From assembly GCA_032115775.1 (NCBI GenBank), contig JAUMBL010000003.1, forward strand, positions 7,218 through 71,217: 64,000 bases of DNA, in the 5' to 3' direction. This stretch comes from M3007 sp032115775. GTDB taxonomy: Bacteria > Bacteroidota > Bacteroidia > Chitinophagales > Saprospiraceae. Every line of letters begins with the position of its first letter. The stretch's first letter is position 1. The position numbers and the translations under genes were made by a program. Shown one piece after another: positions 46,187 through 55,674 of this stretch. Below the pieces are notes generated by a model. That model made no database searches. It worked only from the letters and a program-made list of their open reading frames with translations, and had not been told where the DNA came from.

Positions 46187-47005
46187 ATGAAAAACTGGAT
46201 TTTATGGCTCTTTGCGGCGCCGCTCTGCTTGTACGCCTGCCAACAGGACGGCAGCAGCGGCGCGCAACAACCAACACAACGCGCATCTCAGGCGGAGGAA
46301 ATGGTGAATCTGCTCGGCGGCGACTGGATCCCCCTCGATTTTTGCGCACGCGCAGGACAATACGGCTCCGTGCTCGGCGCGATGAACAACGCGCATCGAC
46401 CCTTTGCTTATGCCCTGTCTTTCGATCCGGACGAGCCGGACAGCGCGCGCTGTTTCGACGGTGAAAAGAGCTGGGTCTGCGCTATTTCGGTCGTGGCAGA
46501 TACCATCGAACTCAAAAATGCCGTAGGTGAAAAATCCATTTTTCTGGTCTATCACTCCACCGAAGGCCGGGATATGACGATGTTCGACGCGACGAAAGGC
46601 ACGGCGCAGATGGACAAATTCATCAAATCGCAGGCTAAAGCCAAAGACGGTTACGGCGCTTTTACTGTTGCGTTGAATCACCATTTGTTCAATGGCGTGT
46701 TTTCGCCGAAGGGCGGCGGCGCCCCGGTGCAGTTCACACCCGGCGGGTTTATTATGAACTTGCGGGATTACGATCGCTATGAACTCTGCACAGCAGGAAA
46801 TTGTTTTGTCACCGGCGATGAAATAGACGTGGTCACTTTCTCCAATTCGAAAAAAGAAGGATCATCCGTCCTGCTCGGCTATCGCTACGATGGCACGAAC
46901 GATAATTTGAAAATCTACCGACTGCTCAAAAACAACGCGGACGAAAAGGCTGCCTATAAAATCGGCGCCTTACTCTACGATTTCAGCCGGAAAAAAGCAG
47001 AATAA
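46187..47005 (+). CDS. Lipoprotein of unknown function
   Basis: A 272-residue lipoprotein: MKNWILWLFAAPLCLYAC gives a lipobox with Cys 18, followed by a Gln/Ser/Ala-rich spacer. The mature domain is mixed and has an extended beta character with 'GGDWIPLDFC', 'DYDRYELCTAGNCFV' and 'FSRKKAE'. No family recognised. It is 2 bases from ribH on the same strand, so they are likely co-transcribed. Confidence 0.7.
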   Translation: MKNWILWLFAAPLCLYACQQDGSSGAQQPTQRASQAEEMVNLLGGDWIPLDFCARAGQYGSVLGAMNNAHRPFAYALSFDPDEPDSARCFDGEKSWVCAISVVADTIELKNAVGEKSIFLVYHSTEGRDMTMFDATKGTAQMDKFIKSQAKAKDGYGAFTVALNHHLFNGVFSPKGGGAPVQFTPGGFIMNLRDYDRYELCTAGNCFVTGDEIDVVTFSNSKKEGSSVLLGYRYDGTNDNLKIYRLLKNNADEKAAYKIGALLYDFSRKKAE

Positions 47006-47007
47006 AC

Positions 47008-47535
47008 ATGGCCTCAGCGCTTAAAAATCTTTCTCAATACGACGAAAGTAACGTGCCGGATGCTTCCGGAATGCGTTTCGGTGTGATCGTCTCTGAATGG
47101 AATGCCGCTATCACGCATGCGCTCTATCAGGGCTGTTATGATGCGCTGCTCCGACACGGCGCGGAACCGGAACACATCTTTACCTTGCAGGTGCCCGGCG
47201 CGTTTGAACTGCCTGCCGGCGCCCGCATCCTGAGCGCCCAGGAAAAGGTGGATGCACTGATCTGCCTCGGCTGCGTGATCAAAGGCGAAACTAACCACGA
47301 CGAATACATCAACCAGGCGGTGGCAAACGGCCTGATCAGCCTAAGTATCGCGAGCGGTAAACCCTGTATTTTTGGCGTATTGACCACCCTCAACGAAGCG
47401 CAGGCGCTGGATCGGGCAGGCGGAAAGCACGGCAATAAGGGCGTCGAAGCAGCCGTGACCGCAATCCGGATGGCCGCGCTAAAACAAGCGCCTCAAACTG
47501 GGAAATCTCCAATCGGTTTTACCTCCAAATTATGA
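47008..47535 (+). CDS. ribH: 6,7-dimethyl-8-ribityllumazine synthase
   Basis: A 175-residue enzyme of riboflavin synthesis. 'FGVIVSEWNAAITHALYQG' (N-terminal part), 'VPGAFELPAGA', 'CLGCVIKGETNHDEYI' (catalytic His in the loop) and 'GGKHGNKGVEAAVTAIRM' match the family. No other rib gene is nearby. Its stop overlaps the next ATG by 4 bases (ATGA). Confidence 0.94.
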   Translation: MASALKNLSQYDESNVPDASGMRFGVIVSEWNAAITHALYQGCYDALLRHGAEPEHIFTLQVPGAFELPAGARILSAQEKVDALICLGCVIKGETNHDEYINQAVANGLISLSIASGKPCIFGVLTTLNEAQALDRAGGKHGNKGVEAAVTAIRMAALKQAPQTGKSPIGFTSKL

Positions 47536-48389
47536 AGTTACACCTGATCTCAGCGGGCCGTTTCAAACTCGACGGCGGTGCGATGTTTGGCGTCGTGCCG
47601 AAACGCATGTGGGAAAAAATGAACCCGCCGGATGCAAACAATCTTTGCACCTGGAATTTGAACGTCCTGCTGGCCGATACGGGCACGCGCCGGATACTCT
47701 TCGATACGGGCATCGGCAATAAGCAGGATGATCGCTTTCTGTCGCACTTTGAACCCTCGGGCCTGGGCGTCCTGTTTTCGGCATTGTCTGAGCGCGGATA
47801 CGCGCCGGGCGATATCACCGACGTGTTTTTTACCCACCTGCATTTTGATCATTGCGGCGGCGGACTTTGGAAAGGCGAAGCAAGCGGCCTCGTGGCGCCC
47901 GCCTTCCCCAATGCAACTTACTGGACGAATCAAAAGCACCTCGACTGGGCGTTGCACCCGAATGAACGCGAGAAGGCCTCTTTTTTAAAAGAAAATTTTC
48001 TGCCTTTGTTGGAAAGTGGGCGGCTTCAGATGGTAGCGACCAATTCGGGTCGTGTATGGCTGCCGGATCTGCGTATCCGTTTCGTGTATGGCCATACCGA
48101 AGCGATGATGCTGCCGGAAATTCAGGTCGGCAAACGAACCGTGGTGTATTGCGCAGATTTAATTCCCTCCCAATGGCACATCGGAATGCCTTATGTGATG
48201 GCGTATGACGTCCGTCCGCTCGTTTCTTTGCGAGAAAAAGCGGCGCTGCTGCGCCAGGCCGTCCGGAAGCGGTGGATTCTTGCACTGGAGCACGATCCGG
48301 TGGCGGAAGCCGTGACGGTTCGGGAAGACGAACGCGGGCGCATCGTCGTGGATCAGGTCGGCACACTGTCGGCCTTACTGCTCCAGTAG
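47532..48389 (+). CDS. MBL-fold metallo-hydrolase
   Basis: A 285-residue metallo-beta-lactamase-fold protein. 'FFTHLHFDHCGGG' is the HxHxDH-type metal motif, 'VYGHTEAMM' the next His, and 'YCADLIPSQWHI' and 'LALEHDP' the later ligands. It is translationally coupled to ribH. Closest in layout to lactonase/hydrolase-type MBL proteins; the substrate is unknown. The 3' end overlaps the convergent lipoprotein gene by 15 bases. Confidence 0.85.
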   Translation: MKLHLISAGRFKLDGGAMFGVVPKRMWEKMNPPDANNLCTWNLNVLLADTGTRRILFDTGIGNKQDDRFLSHFEPSGLGVLFSALSERGYAPGDITDVFFTHLHFDHCGGGLWKGEASGLVAPAFPNATYWTNQKHLDWALHPNEREKASFLKENFLPLLESGRLQMVATNSGRVWLPDLRIRFVYGHTEAMMLPEIQVGKRTVVYCADLIPSQWHIGMPYVMAYDVRPLVSLREKAALLRQAVRKRWILALEHDPVAEAVTVREDERGRIVVDQVGTLSALLLQ

Positions 48390-48764
48390 CCGGTCGGTCG
48401 GTTGCCTGCGCGCCAGCCAGAGCACTTGCTCGGCGCTGTCCTGTTGCATGCGAATTTTCAGACTGTCCGGCGAGAGCAATAAGACTTTGACAATATGTTC
48501 TACCGGGGGTGTCCTACTGGTGTCCGTTAGAAACAAGTAGTGCATGGAGCTGCGATAAGTGCCGTCCTCACGGTATAAGCCAATGCTCTCATAGATGTAA
48601 TGTCGGCCGTCAGAAAGGCTTAGTCTGACCGGCGATAAATCTATCTCCCGCCGCTGTCCGTTTTCAAAAAACGCCACGGCCTGCCAATCCCCTTGCAGCG
48701 TGCGTTCATCCAAGCGGCAAGCGCAGAGGAAAAAAAGCGACGAAAAAAATAAAAATGCTTTCAT
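48375..48764 (-). CDS. Small lipocalin-like lipoprotein
   Basis: A 129-residue lipoprotein: 'FFSSLFFLCAC' gives the lipobox. The mature part has the pattern 'LQGDWQAVAFFENGQRREIDLSPV', 'HYIYESIGLYREDGTYRSS' common in bacteroidete lipocalin-like domain proteins that begin with a G-x-W turn. Role unknown. It is divergent from the OmpA lipoprotein and overlaps the MBL gene at its 3' end. Confidence 0.65.
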   Translation of the reverse strand: MKAFLFFSSLFFLCACRLDERTLQGDWQAVAFFENGQRREIDLSPVRLSLSDGRHYIYESIGLYREDGTYRSSMHYLFLTDTSRTPPVEHIVKVLLLSPDSLKIRMQQDSAEQVLWLARRQPTDRLLEQ

Positions 48765-48798
48765 AAAATTGATTGTCAGTACGCTGACTAAATTTTGC

Positions 48799-48806
48799 TA
48801 ATTTTG
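48799..48806 (+). promoter_or_regulatory. -7 promoter box for the OmpA-family lipoprotein
   Basis: TAATTTTG is a perfect TAnnTTTG match, with TTG 23 bases upstream (48773-48775). Leader about 70 bases. Confidence 0.5.
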
Positions 48807-48877
48807 AACTGGCTGTTTTACCTGCGCAATAATAGAATTTTTCCATATCCGACAAATCATTTCACCTTGTGTTTTTT

Positions 48878-49726
48878 ATGAAAATATTACCCGTTTTTCT
48901 GCTGTCGCTGGTTGCAACCGGTTGTGTGCGTCAAAAAATTTACCAGGCGGAGCTCCTATCCCGCCAAAAATGCGAGGCGCGCGAATCGGTGTTGGTCAAA
49001 GAAGTGCTTTCCCGGCGAGATGAATCGGCTAATTTTACGCAACGGATCAGCGATTTGAGCCGTGCGATCGGTATGAAAGACCAGGAGCTGGAAAGTTTGA
49101 AAACAGAATTAACCAAGCGCACGGTGCAGATGGGGGAGTCCTCCTCCAAATTAGCCCAGGAAAAGGCCGCGACGGAAAACGAATTGGCTGCCCGCACCGC
49201 CCAACTGAACAACGCAAACGCGCAAATCCAAAGCGTCCGGGAAGCGCAGGCTAAGCGCGCTGCCGCGCTGAATGATTTGCTGCAATCCGCTACCCAAAAG
49301 TTGAAGGCTTTTCAGGATGTTTCCTGCCAGATTGATCGGGAGCGCGTCCGGATCACCCTGCCCGACGGCGGGTTGTTTGAAGCGGACGGACTCAGCATAA
49401 GCGCTGCGGGGAAAAATCTCCTGCGTACGGTGGCGGAGTTGCTGGCCTCCCGGCCCGATGTGGACGTCCAAGTGGAAGCGCATACGGATAACGCACTACC
49501 CAAAGACAAGACGATTAAGGATACTTGGGATTGGAGCCTCGCGCGGGCAGTGACGCTAACGCGTATGTTGATCAGCGACTATAACGTAAACGCCAATCAG
49601 TTATCGCCGGTGGCTAAAGGCGAATTTTTTCCGCTGACCTCGAACGAAACGCCGGAAGGACGGAAGAAAAACCGCCGTACCGTGCTGACGCTGACGCAAA
49701 AATTGGCGCCGGTGCCGGGATTGTAA
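48878..49726 (+). CDS. OmpA-family lipoprotein with coiled-coil stalk
   Basis: A 282-residue protein starting at ATG 48878 (MKILPVFLLSLVATGC), lipobox Cys 16. A coiled coil of about 90 residues (25-125) precedes an OmpA/MotB peptidoglycan-binding domain: 'VEAHTDNALPKDKT' and 'RAVTLTRMLISDYNVNANQLSPVAKGE' (in parts), then 'NRRTVLTL'. It should tether the outer membrane to peptidoglycan. The gene is convergent with the TolC gene of the export operon. Confidence 0.85.
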   Translation: MKILPVFLLSLVATGCVRQKIYQAELLSRQKCEARESVLVKEVLSRRDESANFTQRISDLSRAIGMKDQELESLKTELTKRTVQMGESSSKLAQEKAATENELAARTAQLNNANAQIQSVREAQAKRAAALNDLLQSATQKLKAFQDVSCQIDRERVRITLPDGGLFEADGLSISAAGKNLLRTVAELLASRPDVDVQVEAHTDNALPKDKTIKDTWDWSLARAVTLTRMLISDYNVNANQLSPVAKGEFFPLTSNETPEGRKKNRRTVLTLTQKLAPVPGL

Positions 49727-49753
49727 AGCGCAATTCCTCAATTTGGCCTGCGC

Positions 49754-51217
49754 TTAATCACCCAAGATACCGACGCTCCAATCCAGCGCAACTTCTGCTT
49801 TTCGGTATTCGCTGATTAATTTGACGAGTTTAATTTGGGCGTCGAGCCAGCGTTGTTCCCGGGTATTGATCAGGAAAATCGAGCTTTCCCCGAAGCGGAA
49901 TTTTTCATTTTCGGCGTCGAGGAGGGCGCGGTAGTTGTCGGTTATTTGTCGGTACAATTCGATTTGTGCGCGCAGCGTATTCAGTTCGTTGGCGTATTGG
50001 CGAACCTTATTTTGGATGTCCTGCTGTTTTTGCCGCACAAAGAGATTCGTTTGGGCTATTTTGACTTGCGTAAGCTGGTAGTCGCCCCGCGCTTTCCGGT
50101 TTGGGATCGGGTAAGAAAAGTGCACGCCCCATTTGATATCATTGACCAGTACGTCCGGTCCTTCAACGCCGGTGGAGGGGAAGAAGGCCCACCCAGAGCC
50201 GAGCAGGTTGTATTCCAGATCCAGCACCGGTTTGCGTTTTTCCAGTTTTAGCCGACGTTCAATATCTAGTTGGCGCAATTTCGCATCGTAGATAGTAAGT
50301 TCCGGGTATTGCTGCACGGCTCGGCGGGCGAGGGTGCTCAGCGCTTGTTCATCCGCGACCGGGCGCAAGTCGTTGGTCGCCCAAATTGGCGGCGCGCCTT
50401 GAAGTTGCGCCGGCTGGTAGGGCACATTGTCTAATGTCCACAAAAAATTGCATACGGCAAGGGCTGCGTTTTGGCGATCTACTTGCGCAAAATTCAGATC
50501 TGTTTGTCTGTTTTGCACCTGAATAAATGCTTCCAGCGTATCAATGGCCGGTTTGTCGCCTTGAATAAAGCTTTCCCGGATGCCTTCGAATCGGATTTGC
50601 GCCTGTTGGAGCGCGGCCTCGATGACGCGCAGGCTGTTGTCTGCTGCCACCCAAGTCCAGTACGCTTTGGCGGCCTCCAGTACGAGGTCGTTCAGGGCGA
50701 GCCTGCGTTCGGCGGCGCCGATTTCGAGGCCGATTTGTCCTTGTCGCAAGTCAGCACGCCGTTGATCTATAAGCAGCCCCTGGCCGAGCGTCCAGCGCAG
50801 GCCCAATTGCGCCTGGCCTTCCAGGGGGAGCGAAGCTTCCGGACTGAGGAATTGCCCAGTTGCGGTGTTGTAAGCGCCTTTAAGTTCCAGTCCCAACCAG
50901 GTAGGCAGTTTTAGGCCCGTTTCGGTGTATTGGAAGTAATTATTGCCCTTAAAAGATTTACCGCTAATGTCGGAAAATGATTTCAAATCAAAACCGCCTT
51001 TGGCTTTGAGCAGGTCGGCTCGAGCGGATTCATTGAACAAATCAGCGCGTCGGGCGAGCGGGTGCTGCGTGCGCACGAATTGGCGAAAGGAAGGCCAATC
51101 CAGTACAGCCGGCGGATCCGGTGTTTGTCCTTGTAAACGCGCAAGGAGTCCCACCAGCAGTACGCTTGTGAGAATCTGCCGTTGGCGCGTCCAAATTTTG
51201 GAAAAAAAAGCCGTCAT
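49754..51217 (-). CDS. TolC-family outer membrane efflux protein
   Basis: A 487-residue protein with a hydrophobic N-terminal signal (about residues 14-30) and long alternating helical repeats typical of TolC. 'LRWTLGQGLLIDQRRADLRQGQI' and 'VKIAQTNLFVRQKQQDIQNKVRQY' (both in parts) fit the family helices. Last gene of a three-gene operon (ABC 54423-52636, HlyD 52612-51224, TolC), 6 bases after the adaptor gene. It would form the outer-membrane channel. Confidence 0.85.
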   Translation of the reverse strand: MTAFFSKIWTRQRQILTSVLLVGLLARLQGQTPDPPAVLDWPSFRQFVRTQHPLARRADLFNESARADLLKAKGGFDLKSFSDISGKSFKGNNYFQYTETGLKLPTWLGLELKGAYNTATGQFLSPEASLPLEGQAQLGLRWTLGQGLLIDQRRADLRQGQIGLEIGAAERRLALNDLVLEAAKAYWTWVAADNSLRVIEAALQQAQIRFEGIRESFIQGDKPAIDTLEAFIQVQNRQTDLNFAQVDRQNAALAVCNFLWTLDNVPYQPAQLQGAPPIWATNDLRPVADEQALSTLARRAVQQYPELTIYDAKLRQLDIERRLKLEKRKPVLDLEYNLLGSGWAFFPSTGVEGPDVLVNDIKWGVHFSYPIPNRKARGDYQLTQVKIAQTNLFVRQKQQDIQNKVRQYANELNTLRAQIELYRQITDNYRALLDAENEKFRFGESSIFLINTREQRWLDAQIKLVKLISEYRKAEVALDWSVGILGD

Positions 51218-51223
51218 ACCGAG

Positions 51224-52612
51224 TTACTTTGCGCTTTTTATAGGCGCTTTGGGCAACAAACCGCCGTCCTTTTGGTTAGGATCTTTTTCTTCCATATTGT
51301 ACATATCCGGCGGAAAACCGTTCAGAATTCGCCACAATTCATACCAAACCGGCACCGTATTGAACATAGCAATGCCGCGAGCCCCCCCGCCGGGTTGAAC
51401 GGCGATGGGCCAGGGCTCATCGTTTGGATTAGACGCAACCAGCACGCGAAACTTCCCGTTGGCGCTGATATTTCGATCCACGGCGACCACCTTTCCGGAG
51501 AACGTGCCGAGTGATACGCCCGGCCAGCCGCTAAAGAAAAAAGCCGGCCAGCCGTCGAATAGAAAGCGCACCTCATTACCCAGATTGATAAGCGGTAGAT
51601 CCACGGGTTGAACATACATTTCTACGGCGAGTTCGTAATCAGCCGGTTGAATACTGACCACCGGGTCGCCCTCCTTAATAATTTCACCGATTCCCGGCGT
51701 AACCGCCTTCACGACATAGCCGTCCTGCGGCGCCACAATATAATAAAAGGCGTTGCGGCGCGCGTAATTTTCGCGTTCGATTTTCAGTTTACTGACCGTT
51801 CCTTCTGCCTCAAAGCGATCGGACAGCGTACTGAATTTATCGCTTTGCGCTTTTGCGATCTTGTTGGCATATTCATTTTGGATCAGGCGCAATTCGGTTT
51901 GGTAAATCGCCAGTTCCTGCCGGCTAGTTTCAAATCCGTTTAGCGCAGCGATACGTTTCGTTTCCATCTCCTGTAATTTCAGGCGTTTTTCTTCCCAGTC
52001 CGTTAAGGATTTCAAGCCTTTGTTGTACAGGCTATCCGTGCGGTTGAACTGCTTTTGCGCGATTTGGCGGTCTATCTCGGCCTGTTGTACCTTGATGCTG
52101 TCGCTTTCGATTTTTAGTTTTCCTTGGGCTATTTTATTCTGCGTTTGAATGATTTTATTGTCTAATTCTCGGTACATCGCCTGTATTTGGTTTTCAAGCG
52201 CGCCCACTTTACCCGAATATGCGCCGATCGAGCCTTCCTTAGCGGCGACCTGTTGCTCTACCCGGCTCACGATCTCGGGATCGAAGTAGTCCACCTTCAC
52301 TTCGGAAAGGTGGACGATGGTATCGCCCTTTCGGACTTTTTGACCCTCCGTAATATACCATTCTTCGATTCTGCCGGCGATCGTGGCGTGGATCGTCTGG
52401 GGGCGTTGTTCCGGTCGGAGCGTGGTGACTTTTCCGCCTGCCTGGATGTTTTGTGTCCAAGGCAGAAACATAAATACCAAAAAAACGACTAAAAGGCCGA
52501 GGAGCAGATTGCGCACAGTGAGATGCCACGCGGGGAGTCTATTCATCTCCTGCGCTTTTAGCCCCTTCAGGTCATTTTCGCAATGAATCGCGTTATCAGA
52601 AATATTGAGCAT
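51224..52612 (-). CDS. HlyD-family membrane-fusion protein
   Basis: A 462-residue adaptor. One N-terminal membrane helix (about residues 33-50), a lipoyl/hairpin region with long coiled coil (about 115-290) and a beta-barrel C-terminal half. 'IEEWYITEGQKVRKGDTIVHLSE' and 'VVAPQDGYVVKAVTPGIGEII' (read here as IVAPQDGYVVKAV) are the two lipoyl half-motifs. Bridges the ABC protein and TolC. The N-terminus precedes the helix by 30 residues, as in type I secretion adaptors. Confidence 0.85.
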   Translation of the reverse strand: MLNISDNAIHCENDLKGLKAQEMNRLPAWHLTVRNLLLGLLVVFLVFMFLPWTQNIQAGGKVTTLRPEQRPQTIHATIAGRIEEWYITEGQKVRKGDTIVHLSEVKVDYFDPEIVSRVEQQVAAKEGSIGAYSGKVGALENQIQAMYRELDNKIIQTQNKIAQGKLKIESDSIKVQQAEIDRQIAQKQFNRTDSLYNKGLKSLTDWEEKRLKLQEMETKRIAALNGFETSRQELAIYQTELRLIQNEYANKIAKAQSDKFSTLSDRFEAEGTVSKLKIERENYARRNAFYYIVAPQDGYVVKAVTPGIGEIIKEGDPVVSIQPADYELAVEMYVQPVDLPLINLGNEVRFLFDGWPAFFFSGWPGVSLGTFSGKVVAVDRNISANGKFRVLVASNPNDEPWPIAVQPGGGARGIAMFNTVPVWYELWRILNGFPPDMYNMEEKDPNQKDGGLLPKAPIKSAK

Positions 52613-52635
52613 ACGGATTGGTTTTGAAACAGCAA

Positions 52636-54423
52636 TTAAGATTTGGGTTCCTGGCTTTCTACATCCCAGCTTTGATCCGATTTATTGAGACGCAGGATTC
52701 GGGGATAATGTTCCGTTTTTTGAAGTTCGTCGAACAGGCCTTCAAAAACAATTTTCCCATCGCTCATGACGATTACTTTATCGCACAAGGAGGCCAGAAG
52801 CGGATCTTGGGTAAAAACAACGAGCGTCCAAGGGTGGATTTTGTCAACCAGTAATCGGGCGATTCGGAGTCTGTCCCGAAGGTTCAGGAAGCTCAGCGGT
52901 TCCTCCATAACCAACATTTTAGGATCCTTCACGATTGCTCTGGCCACCAGGATTTTCGTAATGATGCTGCGCGGGATGTTTTTTCCGCCGGGAAGGAGTT
53001 CAGTATTAATTCCCAATGGCAATTGGCGAACGAATTCGCTCAAACCCACGCCCTCGCACGTGCGCAGCACATGATTTAGCGCTACATCCGTGCGTCCGAG
53101 CGTTATATTTTCTAGGAGCGATCCTTTGAAGATCTCTTCCTGCGAGGAAAAATCGCCGATGTTTTCCCGCAAACTTCGGAGATGGAGATTTTGCTTCGGC
53201 AGACCGTTAAACAAGAGTGAACCGGTAAAATCACGTTTTAATACGGAGAGTACCATTGCCAGCGTACTTTTTCCCGAGGCATTGTATCCGGTGACAGCCA
53301 GGCGGACGCCGGCTTCAATTTTAAGGTTGAGGTTCTTAAGTACCGGGACTTGTCCGTCGCTATAGGTATAAGAGAGGTCGCGCAATTCGACCTCCAGCGG
53401 TTTGTCCCGGCAAAATTCCTCCACGCGGATGCCGTCCTCCCGTTCAATAGGCAGATCAGTCACCTGCCCGAGTTTTTCAGTAGCCGTCAACACGTCATAG
53501 CCTGTTTCATGTAGGGTGATTAGTTTTTCGACGGAATCAATTACAAAAAGCACCAGGATTTCGGAAGCTACAAACTGACCGATATTCAACTGGTTATCCA
53601 TGACCAGGAAACTGCCTAAAATGAGAAATCCACCCAACACCAACACCCGAAAGGCAATGCTGCTGATAAATTGTGCAACCAAAATTCGCCAGTGCTTAGC
53701 GCGGGCATTGAGGTAATCTATTGTGAGATCATCGGCGCGTTGCACGGGAAATCGGTTCTCACCGGCTAATTGAAACGTCGTTGCAACCCGGCCGACTTCC
53801 TCCAGCCAGTAGGCCAGATTGTATTTATATTTTGATTCTTTTAAACTGGTTGCGAGCCCCCGCGGCCCCGTCCACATAAATAATAATACAAGGATGAAAA
53901 GCAAGAGGAGGGAAAAGACCACAAAGGTGGGGTGGTAAAAAGACAGCAGCAGTAAGCTGAAAAATATTTGGAGCGCCGCCGTGCTGCCTTCGATCAGTAT
54001 TTTCGGCAGCCCCTTTTGTAGCGTCAACGTGTCAAAAAAGCGATTGACCAGTTCCGGCAGGTGCTCTCGGCGCAATACCTCCATTTGCAGGCGCGGAATT
54101 CGGAGGGCGAACTCCGCAGCGGAGTCTGCAAACAGATTTCGCTGCAAATGCTCCATAATGGACATCTGCGCCAACTTCAAGATCCCGACTAGCAAGGCAC
54201 CGACGAGAATGAACAGTACTAATACGCCCCAAGACGCCGCGATGCTTCCGCCCGCAATGAGTCCGATGATCGCCTGTACACCTAATGGAAGGGTAAGGTT
54301 GATTAAGCCGATCACGACTGCATATAAAATGATATACCGTATTTGAAGTCGGTATTGTGCAAGTAGCCGGAGTACGCGTTGAAAGGGCGTGAAGTGCGGA
54401 CTTCCTGGAATGGGAGCAGGCAT
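52636..54423 (-). CDS. ABC transporter (export type) with degenerate ATPase motifs
   Basis: A 595-residue fused membrane plus nucleotide-binding protein, first gene of the operon. Residues 1-320 carry about six membrane helices with no N-terminal C39 peptidase. The ATPase keeps Walker A (GYNASGKST) and a Q-loop, but the signature LSGGQ reads LPGGK, Walker B reads LVMEEP (D to E), and the H-loop His is Gln (FTQDP). Hydrolysis is therefore doubtful or slow. With HlyD and TolC neighbours it is laid out as a type I export system; the substrate is not encoded nearby. Confidence 0.8.
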   Translation of the reverse strand: MPAPIPGSPHFTPFQRVLRLLAQYRLQIRYIILYAVVIGLINLTLPLGVQAIIGLIAGGSIAASWGVLVLFILVGALLVGILKLAQMSIMEHLQRNLFADSAAEFALRIPRLQMEVLRREHLPELVNRFFDTLTLQKGLPKILIEGSTAALQIFFSLLLLSFYHPTFVVFSLLLLFILVLLFMWTGPRGLATSLKESKYKYNLAYWLEEVGRVATTFQLAGENRFPVQRADDLTIDYLNARAKHWRILVAQFISSIAFRVLVLGGFLILGSFLVMDNQLNIGQFVASEILVLFVIDSVEKLITLHETGYDVLTATEKLGQVTDLPIEREDGIRVEEFCRDKPLEVELRDLSYTYSDGQVPVLKNLNLKIEAGVRLAVTGYNASGKSTLAMVLSVLKRDFTGSLLFNGLPKQNLHLRSLRENIGDFSSQEEIFKGSLLENITLGRTDVALNHVLRTCEGVGLSEFVRQLPLGINTELLPGGKNIPRSIITKILVARAIVKDPKMLVMEEPLSFLNLRDRLRIARLLVDKIHPWTLVVFTQDPLLASLCDKVIVMSDGKIVFEGLFDELQKTEHYPRILRLNKSDQSWDVESQEPKS

Positions 54424-54577
54424 TCTCTTTTTTTAAAAGTTTTTCGTGATGATCGGGAACGCGCTCAACACGAACCCTTCGGGATTATTAACGCATTTAA
54501 AGCCTTTTTGTTTAAAAGTAATGCTATTGTTTTTGAAAGTGCTGCGTTTTTGACCGAAAGTGGGCTTGTTTGTATTT

Positions 54578-54612
54578 TTTGACACAAATAGGTAGGCGCT
54601 GTATTACCTTTG
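54578..54612 (+). promoter_or_regulatory. Promoter for the LuxC/miaE genes
   Basis: TTTG at 54578-54581 and TACCTTTG at 54605-54612, spacer 23 bases. The -7 box is perfect and lies 20 bases before the start at 54632. Confidence 0.6.
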
Positions 54613-54631
54613 CGGAGAAAAAAATCACCGC

Positions 54632-55663
54632 ATGACGCAAAAGGATCGAATAGCATTATTAGGCGAGTTGGGCCGCTTTTTGCGCGAAGGCGGCTCTGAA
54701 GATTTAGAGATGGCAATTCGGCAGTCGTGCGTGGAAAATGGCTGGTTCACAGAGGAAAACGTTCGAAGTGCACTTTCTGCCATTGCTGAACGTATGCTGG
54801 ACGTCGCGGCGTTGTCGGCTTGGACAGCCCGCTATCCTGCGCCGGCTCAAGCCGCCACTGTAGGCTTGGTGATGGCCGGCAATATTCCCCTGGTCGGATT
54901 TCAGGATTGGTTGTGTGTATTCGTTACTGGTCACCGGGCACTTATCAAATTGTCTGAAAAGGACAAGCGGTTGCTTCCTGCGCTCATTAAAACCATGGGC
55001 GCGTGGGAAAAAGCCTCGTGGGCTTTTACGGAATTTTTGCCGGAAAATACCCCGATACAGGGTTTCGACGCCGTGATTGCGACGGGAAGCAATAATACTG
55101 CGCGCTATTTTGAGCAGTATTTTGGTAAATATCCACATATTATCCGGAAAAATCGGAACAGCATTGCCGTGTTGGACGGTACGGAAACGCCCACACAGAT
55201 GCTGGCGCTGGGGCGTGATGTATTTGCGTATTTTGGCCTTGGCTGTCGGAATGTGAGCAAGATATACGTTCCGGCAGATTACGATTTTAATCGTCTGCTC
55301 GATTTGTGGAGCGAATACGACGATCTGAACATGCACCACAAGTACAAAAACAACTTTGATTATAACCTGACCCTGTTTTTGTTAAACATGGTCCCCTGTC
55401 TCCATAACGGTTGCATCATCCTGAGCGAGGATGCCGCCCTGGCCTCGCGCATCGCTTGTTTGCACTACGAGCACTACACGGATTTGGAGGCGCTTTCGAA
55501 ACAGTTGCGCGCTGACGAAGCCCGTATTCAGTGCGTGGTGAGCCAACTCGGCTTGCCTGGCATGGAGACCACGCCGTTTGGCGCGACGCAGGCGCCGGGC
55601 TTACTCGATTACGCAGACCGGGTGGATGTTATGGCCTTTTTGGCGCATCTTCCCCCGGCTTAA
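54632..55663 (+). CDS. LuxC-family acyl-CoA reductase
   Basis: A 343-residue protein of the LuxC acyl-CoA/acyl-protein reductase family (aldehyde-dehydrogenase-like fold), which reduces activated fatty acids to aldehydes with NADPH. 'VMAGNIPLVGFQDWLCVFVTGH' (in parts, residues 89-110) and 'KNRNSIAVLDGTE' are family segments, and 'AYFGLGCRNVSKIYVP' contains the likely catalytic Cys. No LuxD, LuxE or luciferase genes are nearby, so light production is not implied. miaE follows after 11 bases. Confidence 0.82.
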   Translation: MTQKDRIALLGELGRFLREGGSEDLEMAIRQSCVENGWFTEENVRSALSAIAERMLDVAALSAWTARYPAPAQAATVGLVMAGNIPLVGFQDWLCVFVTGHRALIKLSEKDKRLLPALIKTMGAWEKASWAFTEFLPENTPIQGFDAVIATGSNNTARYFEQYFGKYPHIIRKNRNSIAVLDGTETPTQMLALGRDVFAYFGLGCRNVSKIYVPADYDFNRLLDLWSEYDDLNMHHKYKNNFDYNLTLFLLNMVPCLHNGCIILSEDAALASRIACLHYEHYTDLEALSKQLRADEARIQCVVSQLGLPGMETTPFGATQAPGLLDYADRVDVMAFLAHLPPA

Positions 55664-55674
55664 CCAGACAAATT

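Noticed and set aside
54632..55663. Bioluminescence operon
   Set aside because: No luciferase, LuxD or LuxE homologue is present; LuxC-type reductases occur widely without light production.
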